Assembly: GCF_904849725.1 (NCBI RefSeq)
Contig: NC_058524.1
Span: 26,629,001-26,693,000, forward strand
Direction of reading: 5' to 3'
DNA from: Hordeum vulgare subsp. vulgare
Lineage: Eukaryota; Streptophyta; Magnoliopsida; Poales; Poaceae
Length of the DNA: 64,000 nucleotides
Under the pieces are notes generated by a model. The model was given only the letters and a program-made list of their open reading frames with translations, ran no database searches and was not told the DNA's origin. Position 1 is the first letter of the stretch. The number at the start of each line of letters is the position of its first letter. The position numbers were made by a program, and so were the translations under genes. Shown one piece after another: positions 21,679 through 32,253 of this stretch.

Positions 21679-24600
21679 AGCTTTCTTAAGCATATAATAC
21701 TTAAGTACGTTCCAGCAAGTAATAATTCCATGATATACATGTAAAGTAAGTCCATGCATAAATACATATATAATTTCATATTAGGTATTGCGAATATTAG
21801 TAATTCAAATATAGTTGCAGGTTGCATAATTCCAACATCTCCCGCTTGTCCAAAACGATTATTCTAGCTATATAAATGGTGGTACTTCCCTTCAATATAT
21901 TTCCTTCTTGTGACACGTAAGATCACAAAAGACCTTATTTCCGCCTAGTTATTACATCATAGCTGTCCTTGGCGCCTTGAGTATTATTTCTCGAGTGTAA
22001 TTCCACGTTTATAGGCACCTTCAGCATTTTTGTCCTCAAGATAAATTCCGCATCAATTATTTACATCATATATATCAGTACTATTGATAATTCTACATTA
22101 ACTTAAATAGAAGATAACCACGTTTAATAAAGTTTCCAAAACTAAGTAAATATCAAATCCGATCAGTAAATTAAGTTACATGAATAACCATGTTTGAAAC
22201 AAATTCATAACTGTAGTCAGTGAACCTGCACCGTATTTGTACTACAAAAAGAAATTTGATACGTGTACCTAGACTTATTTATAATCTCATAAATACAATA
22301 ATAGCTTCCTCAATGTGTCCATCTATAGTATAAATTCCAGAACAAGTGACAGGTGGCGATGCCCTTTCCACAACCTAATATGATGTGTGACATTCCCTTG
22401 GCCGCTCATTTTTTTTCCACTTCTTGAATGGATCATAAATTTTGAAAGCTAAGGTACGATTGTATAACAAAGATACAATAAATTTCAACATCATTTATTA
22501 TCCTTTTTTCCTCAAGAGTTCAAACATAATTCCTCGCTGATTTTGGTTCCAGGTACTTTATAAAATTTGTAATTTTTCATATAAAACATTTTAAAACATA
22601 TCCATTATAGTTCTGCTCCCAAAACATAGGAAGATTCAAACATTCCTTTCATACGAAAGTGAAACCATGACGAAGCTTTCACTTACTTCAATGTGACTTT
22701 ATCATTTGCAAACAACAAAACAAGGTTAACGTATATAATAATAATGCAATATATATTACACATACATTTGTAGATGACTGTCTTGCTTCATTTACAAAAC
22801 TATATGGCCTGCTATTCCATTGATGTGAAGCTTGTTATAAGATCATACATTAATGTATTCGGTTAGCAAACCATGTTTTTAGTTCCTCTTTACGAAAATT
22901 CAATCAGAGAGAGTTTCCACAAAGTGTATATCCGTTCGTGTAAAGAATTGAATAACACGAATGTCATTATTATATTCTAGTGAGCTAAATTTCCTTCCCC
23001 ACAAAAACCGCTTCCATACAACATGCTTGTTGTTATTTGGTATGATTTTAAGTTCCCAAACTAAGCTCTTCCTAATTTGAGTTTATCCCTTCCCACAACT
23101 CTTCCACCGGTAGTTGGCATTGATGAAAAAGTCCTTCTTTAGAGAATTTAGTTATTACTTTAAAATTTAGAATGACATCCCCCAACAACACATAACAAGT
23201 ATCCAAACATGATATTCCAGGCTAAGTCCTCCCACATATCCTAAGCATGTTATTGTCACGAGTTTCGCTTGTAGTTTCCTTTGGGGTCAAGATTATATTT
23301 CAGTATGTTTGTCAATAATGGTAGTTCTTATCCCCCGCTCGCCACTCGTAAGATTTTAGAAAATGAAAGAAAATGGAAGCACCTCCCATGGGTGCAGTAG
23401 CGGCGCTTGATGACGCGTTCATGTCCCTGTTCGGGAGGCCAGCACACACGCACACACGTAACATGTAGACTGGCACCTAGCCCGCATGGTCGATCTGCCA
23501 CCCTGCGCACGCTGGATTGAGGACGGGTGCACACCTGTTGGATCTGCCTCCACCCGCACACCCAATGGATCTTTCGCGCGTTAGATTCGCTGGATCCGTC
23601 GGACACTCTCTTACCAATTGTTGTTGGGTGTTATCTTACCAACGTTTTGATGGATGGTGCAAGTGGAATTAACATCTTATATTTTAGTACTCTAAGAAAA
23701 TGAACATCCCTTGCCAGACCTTTGGCCCAACAATATTGAGTTCCACGACGTCGTGCCCGAAAAAAGGAAGCATATGGATTAGATAACATTCGACATCCTT
23801 GATAACTTCCATTTTGACATGCTTTGGTTGAATGATTAGATTGACAGCGCACATATGATGCTTTATTTGGTCGACCAGCCTACGCCAAATCTATTGATTT
23901 TTGAGGGTTCACTGAAGTGTGAAGTTGCGAATATTTCCATGCACGGCGCAAAAGCTAGCCATGCATGATGATGCCAGCGAGACTGTCTCCTTCTTGTGGC
24001 AGGTCTTGGGTCATGTCCATGGCATCCGACGCCATCAAGCTAGCTCGCAATTGCGCGCGAGCGTGATGCTGAAGCTAAACTGGATCGGATCGTAGGAGAT
24101 AGATGTTCGGGCAAGCGATGGGAATAATCACGCGGACATACCTTCTAGCAGCTTTCTCTCTTGAGAAACACATCGCGGCCCGAAATCACCGGACATTAGC
24201 AGAAGCTGCTATCATTCGTTGGGCTGGCCTAGTAACGCGGTTCCTTTTTGCTGTTTCATTTTTTCCTTTCTTTCATGTTCTATTTAAGTTAACCATTTGT
24301 ATCTCCTTTGGTTTATTTCCACTTTTGTTTTTTTGTTTTGTTTTTAATTTCTAATTTGGAGGACTATGGATTTGTTCCCCAAAATTAAATGAACAATTTC
24401 CCACACGTGTGAAAATTTTAGATAGATGAATAGTGATCTTTGGGTACAGAAACCTTTTTTAATAGTAGGGGATCTGTTTTCAATGTATGTGCATTTGTAT
24501 TCAGGAATGTATACTTTTAAAATAATTAAACTTATTTTTCATTTTTAATAAATGAAACAAAGATATGCATTAAGCTGCATATAGGAAAATCCGACTGAAC

Positions 24601-24929
24601 AGGCAAATATTCAGTGATACCAACTCCTACATACTCCCATTTTAAGAAGTAAATCTTAAACGTTTCAAAAAAATAGCATAGTTTTTTATTAAAAGAATGG
24701 TGATGATAGTATGTGGACCTCTAAGTATGAGGGTATGAACCTTTCTGTTCACCAATAAAACCGAAGAACATTTGAGGTCCATACAATGCACTGTGAAATA
24801 AACCTCTAAATATTTTAGGTCCATAGAAATAGGTGGTTGGAGCAACGTGTTAAAAATAGATCAGGGTTAAGATGTAAAATGCACTGTGAAGTGCCATCCT
24901 AGCTTGATGACATACAATATATTATATCA
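21679..24929. other. Intergenic DNA, no gene supported
   Basis: Over 3 kb of AT-rich DNA. A GC-richer patch at about 23370-23620 has a 92-residue minus-strand frame, and 24103-24354 has an 83-residue plus-strand frame. Neither has a recognised domain. No tandem arrays, terminal repeats or RNA genes were seen. Confidence 0.45.
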
Positions 24930-25310
24930 CTAATCTCCCTAAGATTGCAGGCCTCTCGTTCAACTCAGGTCATCAATTTGGAATGGGTCACCGATTTGAC
25001 CGGATCAACAATCTTTTTCATTAATTTTATTATATAATACATGGTATTTTCTAATTTTTAAATCTTCACGATTAATTGAGGGTTCAATTTAGAATTGGAT
25101 CACCCGATTTTGATCGGGTCAGCCATTTTTCAAGGAGCTCTCCTATTAATTTTTTTAAGTCTTTGTGTTTTATAATTTTAAACTCTTTCATTCGATTGAG
25201 GTATTCAATTTTGCATATAGTTTATAATTTTGATCGGGCAAACAATTTCTCAAATCAATCAGCAGCAACCGTCCTATGAGAGTATATTAACCCCTCGTAG
25301 ACTCCCGTCC
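24930..25310. repeat. Dispersed repeat, copy 1 (of 26320-26690)
   Basis: Contains a ~120-base motif repeated about three times (CAATTTAGAATTGGATCACC, GATTTTGATCGGGTCA and similar), then ATCAATCAGCAGCAACCG. The same series recurs at 26320-26690 in the same order and orientation with moderate divergence. Confidence 0.7.
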
Positions 25311-25502
25311 ACACAACAAAGCACTACCATGTGATATTATAGGCGAATAAAGTGCATGCAACCAACGATAAAAAAATATCTCCACATAAATATGGGTTGA
25401 TTATCGGATAACACAAAATCACACCTCGCAAGGCCCACCAAATAACTGTATTATAAATAAACATAAAACAACTCCGTCATCTCTATCACCGGCCAAACTA
25501 AT

Positions 25503-25690
25503 TAATACTCCATCAATTTCAAATTATTAGGATTATAAGTTATTTAAAAAGTCAAATTTCTATACTTTTTGACCATGTTCAGAGCCAAAAATATCAACTT
25601 CCACGATATTAAACAAACAAATATGAAAATTCATTTCCTCATGAATCTAATAACAATTGTTCAAGATATCGGTAACTGGTAGCAGCTCGG
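25503..25690. mobile_element. MITE, left half (interrupted)
   Basis: Starts TACTCCATCAATTTCAAATT and contains AAAAAGTCAAATTTCTATAC, TTTTTGACC and CATGAATCTAATAAC. This resembles the left half of a common grass Stowaway-like MITE whose right half appears at about 26115-26232. The two halves are separated by about 420 bases of unrelated sequence. Confidence 0.55.
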
Positions 25691-26114
25691 CCGGCTTGGG
25701 AATAGCGATTAATCGGTGAATCAGCCTATTAATCGGATTAATCAGTCGACCATTAACTGATAGATTAAATAGGAACTTACCAACATATATCTAGTTTTTA
25801 TGTATTATACCATATACTTTCGTGCTCCCATCTATTTACTATTCCAAAATATGCTACTGTTTGGTCGAACCTGAGCTATTGAGCAAGAGTGGGATGGGAT
25901 GGGTTATGAGGACAAATTTGGCTTTGTTTCCAAAAATGTTAATGGGCCAATAATGATATTAATCGTCCTAACAATCGATTAATTGGTCTAACTGACAAAT
26001 TAATCGGTGTGACAAGTTAACATGATGAATATGTGTTATTCGATTCGGCCACTCAACGAGTAGCGATTAACTGGCCTATTAATTATTAATCGGACGAATT
26101 CTTGAAGAGTGAAT
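25691..26114. repeat. ATTAATCG-rich segment inserted in the MITE
   Basis: Carries many degenerate copies of ATTAATCGG / CGATTAAT on both strands (for example 25708-25760, 25960-26010 and 26060-26095). No coding frame. Both flanks match the two halves of one MITE, so it looks like a later insertion. Confidence 0.5.
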
Positions 26115-26232
26115 AACCCCGATTTGATATTAAGAATTTTGATACATTTCTCTACATATTTAATCAGATTTAAAGAGGTTTGACTTTTCAAAAAAACTAA
26201 TACACCATATAACTTGAAGTAGAATGATTAAA
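26115..26232. mobile_element. MITE, right half (interrupted)
   Basis: GAGGTTTGACTTTTCAAAAA and CTAATACACCATATAACTT match the right end of the MITE begun at 25503. A related right half lies at about 30340-30500. Confidence 0.55.
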
Positions 26233-26319
26233 GAAATTTGAAAATCCCAACAAATTCAACGACGCAGCAAAGCGCGCCTAACCCTTTTAGTATGACACTA
26301 AACTCCATAATTTTAATGA

Positions 26320-26690
26320 GCCAACATTCAATTGAGGTCTCCAATTGAAATTGGGTGATTCCATTTTGACCTCATGAACAATTTCTCAAAGCTCTCTCAT
26401 TGAATACTTTTATAATATACACTATGCTTCCTAGTGTTTAAGACCTCACAATTAACTGAGCTCTCAATTTAGAATTGAATCGCCTGATTTTGAACAAGTC
26501 AACAATTTCTCAACGATCTCTACAACTCAATTATTTTAATTCCATATATTCTCTAATTTGAAAACTCTTTCATTCAGTTAAGGTATTTAATTTTGGATTT
26601 TATTTATTATTTTGATGCAGCCAATAATTTTTCAAATCAATCAGAAGCAATCGGCTTATAAAAACATATTAATCGTCCGCATCCTCCCAT
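26320..26690. repeat. Dispersed repeat, copy 2 (of 24930-25310)
   Basis: Repeats the series CAATTTAGAATTGAATCGCC, AACTCTTTCATTCAGTTAAG, TTTTTCAAATCAATCAGAAG found in copy 1. The two copies bracket the interrupted MITE. Confidence 0.7.
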
Positions 26691-29467
26691 CCCTAGAAAA
26701 AGGAAATCCACTAGATGTTATTGTTGCACAAATATACTACATAGAGTCACCGATGCAAAAACTTTCCCACATACATGTACATTGGTCAGTGGATAACACA
26801 GACCACACTACAAAAGGCCAACCAAGTTATCGCATTATAATCTAACTAGCGGAGTCACCCGCGCATTTGCGCGGCTAGATTTGCCATTTGTTGTTAAATG
26901 TGAGTTTTAACTTATTTTCTATATTAGCTTTGATCGTGTCCCATCTTCTCAATTTTGTTCATTGAACATTAGAAATTAGACACCAAAAAACATCAAAATA
27001 GAGAAATTTCGTATAATAATCCAAATCTTGCTGGCCCAAACAGTCATGGAGTACTTCCTCTTCCTTTTCTTATCTTTAGTGCTATTGCAGTTCGGTTTGG
27101 TTAGGGAAATGCTTTGCGTCAAGATGCGTCCGCACATCCGATCCATACTTCAATTTACTGTGGCGTGTTTGTATCAATGTAATGTATTTGTATTCACTAA
27201 AAAAATGCTACAATATTATCTCTCCGCGGACTCTGCTAACTCTTTCATACCTTATCTTTATATTTTATCAAATCGTGCCCATGTTAATAGTGTCATAACT
27301 TACCTTTGCCAAATCCTGCCAAAAAATACATTTTCTTATTTAGCAAAACTGAAATGATTCATCGTACCTGGACATGAACTTTTGTTTCAAACCTCTACAA
27401 ATATAGAAAAAGAAATGTTTCCCTTTCTTCAATTTGCGTTGTTCCTCACACGCTCATCCATCTATTAAATATTCTTATTTATCTTCACGTACATGAGTGT
27501 TTTTTACATGGGCATGCACATGATTATTCTACCAAATCATGTATACACCGTTTGCACTGAGATATATTTATTTACAACAATTCAAATATGATATTACATA
27601 CTTGACATAGTATCTTGATTACACGTTCTCTCTTTGTCACTTTTATCACAATTTCCATTTTCGGATCATGCCCACATTCTTTTGCCTATTCCACTTGCCT
27701 ATCCATGCTCATAATTATCAATGACAAAGGAGGCCTATATATCACATTGATCATAGCTAACTGTTTATAGCAGGGACCATGTTGTTGACGTACAATCTAT
27801 CGGTTTAGCATGATAAACATAACTTATTGTATAATCCCTACTTTACAATGTGAGGTACTCTATTTCTAACTGTAAATTTGGATCATAAAGGTTTATATAC
27901 AATATTTAATTAATAGTTAAGATAAATAGTATCACATAAAAGTGAAGAAGAAGTGTAGGTTTTGATACAAATCCAATGGTACTACATTATTAATTTGTAA
28001 AAGAAAAACACACATGATTATTTAAATAGCTCGTCAAAGCCTGAATTTGGTCAATTAGCTTCCTTAATATTGTATCAGATAACGTATTCTATATCACTTC
28101 TCGTGGCGACAACCTAATTAATTTTCCAATCCGGCCAAAATATATTACCAAGTAATAATGGAAGTCATAGACGATTCCAATTACCAGATGTCAGGATGAG
28201 TTGTGCTTCCACCTAATCATCACTTACTTTCAACCGTGAACTTCACACGACAACAATTCATGTGCACCAAGTTGTGCTTTGGCGTACTCTTTTTTTCTCT
28301 CTTTTCTCATATCATGAAACCTATGTTTTACATATCCAAGTAACCCATGCATGTGGTCATATCATTTTATTGTACTTTTATCCAACATTTTAGTTTTTGG
28401 TGTGAGCTCAGATTTATAATCAGAATGCTACTCTCAGTATTAAAGTTTTATAACCATAAACTTTGTGAAGTGTGCATGGAAAAGCAATGTTATTTATATC
28501 ATTCCCTGATTCTTTATTTAAGCAATAAAATATATATTTTACAAAATAAAGTATTAATAATTGTACATGTACACGAAGAAAAACAACTTGGTTAATTTTT
28601 TGAGTAGTGACATTTGTTATGATGTCATGGCATGCAATACAACGTCTACCACTTCTAAAGGAAACTCCACTCTTGTTTCCCAATCAGACAGCACCAGAGC
28701 AGCCGCTAGCTTTTATGCACATATTATGCTATTCTAAAATTGGGAATGAAAATTACTCAGTAATAGATTGACCGATTAACCAACCTTTGCTTATCTTGTT
28801 TTCATTTGGTGTACTCCATTTTCCACCTACTGGAATCGGTTACCAGATCCTACCAATGCGAATAGCGCACACTGACTCTCGCCCGTCGACGTGCGTCATG
28901 GCGTGTGCCATGATGTTCGCCGCGCTGCACACACCAAATCGTGCTGGCGCCTGACGATGAATGATTCGCAGAGATGCGTAGAGTAGAGATGTAATTGTAA
29001 TCTTGATTATTTGTCTCCCTGACTTCAGTTTCATGGATACGACGGGTTTATAAGATAAGTTCCTCGAAAACTACAATCTTTCATGCGCATGGGTAACATC
29101 CATATTCTCCAATGTCAAATACTATGTCTACTATATTGGCATCTTCTCTGAAAATCTGACAAAGATCAACGCATTACAGCATAAGTAATCTTCTGCAAAA
29201 TGAAATTAACACGCTGTAAATTCAAATTCCAATTGACGACTGCTAAAGTAAAGACCAAAAGTTAAATACTTTCCATCTTGGATTGAAATTATGTTAGAAA
29301 GATTGAAATTACCATCGACGATCGTAAGTAATACCAATAGATAAATCCATTGCATCTTGGATGCTTACCAGGTTCACTACATCTCAAACCATGCGGCTGA
29401 TAGGCATTCCACAGGAAGCAGAGCCTGCTAGTAGTTCTTGTTCAGAGGTGATGTTGCTGCTTGATTA
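26691..29467. other. Intergenic DNA, no gene seen
   Basis: AT-rich. A short hairpin CCGCGCATTTGCGCGG at about 26859-26874 is the only marked structure. An open frame of 109 residues at 27028-27357 is hydrophobic and rich in rare codons, with no domain. Confidence 0.45.
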
Positions 29468-29774
29468 CGGAGCTAGGCCCATGCAGTGCAAGCAATCATC
29501 TTCTTTGAGATGGATAGAGGCAGCCGATGACGCCACCAGTCCAATTAGCTAGCCTAGCAATTGTAGATCAGCGAGAACACACTCATATAGAAGTACATGG
29601 TCGAATTAGATCATGTACCTCCTGATAGAGCTAGTAAGCCCCTGCAGTGCGCAAAATCATCTGTGGTTTGACATGGATATATAGAGGCAGCCCGTGACGC
29701 CATCAATCACTTCGCCTAGCAATGGGAGATCAGCAATAACACAATTAGATCAACGTACATGGTCAAATTAGTAG
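29468..29774. repeat. Imperfect tandem duplication of about 160 bp
   Basis: The order GAGCTAG…TGCAGTGC…AATCATC…GAGGCAGCC…GACGCCA…CCTAGCAAT…GATCAGC…ACACAA/ACACAC…TACATGGTC occurs twice, at about 29470-29612 and 29625-29774, with small indels. Confidence 0.75.
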
Positions 29775-30339
29775 TGGCATATGTGGAAAAGTTTAGATGT
29801 TTCTAGGACGCCCGGATCTGGCTAGTATGAATATGAAAGACGGATGCACTTCTTTCCACCTTGAACCACGGAATTACTGGAGAAGCAATTTCTCCCCTCC
29901 TTGCATAGAAAAACTGAAGTCAGAAGGGATGATTAGATGCGTTCTAATGTTCTTAGCTTTTTTCTATCACGGGAAGAGAGGAGACTACCTCATGTGTGCG
30001 GAAGAGGTGCTGGTTTTGGAAATTGACTTGTACTACAAACGCATATGGACACTTAATGAGTCTTGCTTATGTACGATTGGACATGCCCTTACGTGGCCAT
30101 CACATCCTTACATCGGCACATATTTTATATGTGCTAATTTTCCAATCTATGGGTTGTTTCCTAATCGGTGTCTGCTTTTTATTTCAGGTGATCGGGATGC
30201 TTTTGCAAATTCCTACGCTAGCACATGTTTTTTTACTTGACGTGGGCCTGTATATGGAGATGAATCTAGTCCGTCCATATATCTTAACTCTTGGGTGATA
30301 AATCTTCACCGTTAATTTTCTATCGTCTTAATAATATAA
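29775..30339. other. No supported gene
   Basis: A 147-codon frame (29797-30240) begins MFLGRPDLASMNMKDG. It has no recognised domain, signal or partner exon, so it is left uncalled. Confidence 0.35.
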
Positions 30340-30500
30340 TAGAAGATTAGTATGATACATGTTTGACATTATGTATCATGCCGGTTTGACATTATGTATT
30401 TTGGTATTTTTCACAACTAATTAGATCAAACTTAAAAGGTTTGACTTTTGAAAAACGTTATACACCTTATATTTTAAAATTTAGTGAGTTTTTTAAGAAA
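30340..30500. mobile_element. MITE fragment (right half)
   Basis: AAAAGGTTTGACTTTTGAAA followed by ACACCTTATATTTTAAAAT resembles the right end of a grass Stowaway-like MITE and the segment at 26165-26215. The left half and closing duplication are absent. Confidence 0.45.
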
Positions 30501-30813
30501 CCCAACAACACCATGGGTGCATCAAAGCGTGCCCAACTCTTCTAGTACGTAGTATATAATTCTTTTTTATTGAAGATAGTATACGGACTTGAAGATCAGA
30601 AATCCATAATCACAATAAATAGTAAATTCAAATAAAATATCATAACTATCTGAAACTTGTTTAACTCAACGATGTTCCAAACTTCTACGTCCTTACAAAT
30701 TTTCGTGGTGAGATGACATCACAGAAGCTCGTTACAAAACAAACAAAACTAAAGCCTGAGACTGTCCAAAAAATTGTACTCTGATTTTATTTATTATTTG
30801 TGACGATCTCCTC

Positions 30814-31096
30814 CACTAGTAGAAAATGAGTCTTTCGGCCGAAGCCAAAAACCACATTAGTTCCGGTTCAAACTAAAACCGGCACCAACGCCAGGCATGG
30901 TCCCGGTTCAGTTTGCCAGGGCATTGGTCCCGGTTCGGTTCACCTCATTAGTCCCGGTTTGTGGAAAAAACCGGGACTAAAGATCCAACGACTGCCACGT
31001 GGCGTTTCGCGGAGCATTAGTCCCGGTTTGTGGCAAGAACCGGGACTAAAGGATATGCTATTAGTCCCGGTTTTAGACAAAAACCGGGACTAAAGT
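30814..31096 (+). repeat. CACTA-2 left terminal repeat and subterminal palindromes
   Basis: Three palindromes ATTAGTCCCGGTTT…AACCGGGACTAA occur at about 30948-30980, 31017-31049 and 31060-31095, after more degenerate copies from 30860. They are the presumed binding sites for the element's proteins and can fold into hairpins with 10-12-base stems. Confidence 0.92.
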
Positions 31097-31100
31097 ATTG

Positions 31101-31112
31101 CCTATATAAACC
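31101..31112 (+). promoter_or_regulatory. Putative TATA box of the CACTA-2 first transcription unit
   Basis: CCTATATAAACC directly after the last palindrome, in the same place as the TATA-like box in CACTA-1 (2526-2539). Confidence 0.6.
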
Positions 31113-31729
31113 CTCGCCCCTGCCCAACATCTCCTCTGTTTTTTGGTTGTTGAGGTGTGCCCATGCCATGCTTTTGCCACTCTAGTTCATGCACATGAGG
31201 TGTTAGATGAAATGTCCGAACCACACTACTTAAGCTTTCTCCTCTCCAAGCTCCATTTTCCTCAATATTTTTCTAGGTTTGGCCGTGCAGCAACTGCACA
31301 AGTGTTTTAAAAGGTTAGCTACTTCATCCTTTCATCTTTCACTTCTAGTTTAGCTCATTTCAAATGCTCAAATTAATTAAGTTCTTAGAGTCTGCACATG
31401 TGTAGGGTGTCGTCCCGTGCCCGTCCTCACCGTTTTCGATCACCCGCGCCGATCTCAACGCGAGCACCACCGTGGTGAGCCTCTTGTTCTTATCTTCTTT
31501 TCAAAAGAAAAAAAATCTTACTTGTATGATTTAGATACATACTTGTATAAATTACTTACTTTCATTATTTTTTGTTATTATATAGTGCGATGGTTTTGGT
31601 ATCCGCATCCGTCGGCCCTCGTCCTGTCTATGATTCAGATATGGTATATATTATCTTCTATAACTATTTGTTTTATTTAGTGTTTATGATAATTATGACG
31701 ATCAACGTGACATATATTTTTAAATCTAG
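31113..31729 (+). other. CACTA-2 leader region
   Basis: Probable 5' untranslated exons and introns. A C-rich segment (31405-31475, GTCGTCCCGTGCCCGTCCTC and on to GTGGTGAGCC) looks like an exon with a donor at its end. Short frames here are not convincing as proteins. Confidence 0.4.
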
Positions 31730-32084
31730 GAGGTATGTGAACCGGAAATTTCAACCCACATAGAAATTCTTGTCGAGAAGTTAAATTTAGTTGAAAAAAG
31801 AAAACAAATACTTGAAGGAAAAATTGAAAATAATTGAGGAGAAGAATATGGAACTCGAGTTGCATGTTGCCGATGTCATCGATGATCGCAAGATGAAGAT
31901 CGATACGATGCGGTTGAAGATGGATGCAATGCGCTTGAAGATGGATGAAATGTGCCTGAAGATTAGGAATATTAGAAAATATGTCATTGATAAAGAGGCT
32001 TGGTATCATTATGTTGTTTGGTCAATTGTTACCTTAGTTCCGATTTTGATCGCATTTGTTGTTGCATTTAAAAGTTTTACATAG
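31730..32084 (+). pseudogene. Small coiled-coil protein with C-terminal membrane segment (frameshifted)
   Basis: The intact downstream frame (31791-32084) codes 97 residues. A Lys/Glu-rich heptad-like region comes first (ENKYLKEKLKIIEEKN). Three repeats of MRLKMDAMRLKMDEM type follow, and then WSIVTLVPILIAFVVAF, a single transmembrane helix near the C-terminus. A tail-anchored coiled-coil protein is the simplest reading. An upstream frame (from about 31735, EPEISTHIEILVEKL) continues the coiled coil but is separated by one extra A in an A-run near 31795, so the copy is broken. It precedes TNP2 in the same orientation. I recall similar ORFs next to CACTA transposases in wheat, but no function is known to me. 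CACTA-1 lacks it. Confidence 0.55.
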
Positions 32085-32253
32085 TTGTATGTTGTTTTAG
32101 CAGAGAACTTTCTGTATTTATTTTTGGCAATAATAACATTTGATCACTACTGTGCTTTGGTTTTAATGTGATGATGAACTTGTATTAATTTGGTCATTTC
32201 TCTATTCATGATGTTCTGCAATGGTTTTTTGATATTCTTAATTTCATAATAGA

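Noticed and set aside
27028..27357. 109-codon hydrophobic plus-strand frame
   Set aside because: Hydrophobicity follows from the T-rich composition. No conserved feature.
29797..30240. 147-codon plus-strand frame
   Set aside because: No recognisable domain, signal peptide or partner exon, and base composition like the surrounding intergenic DNA.
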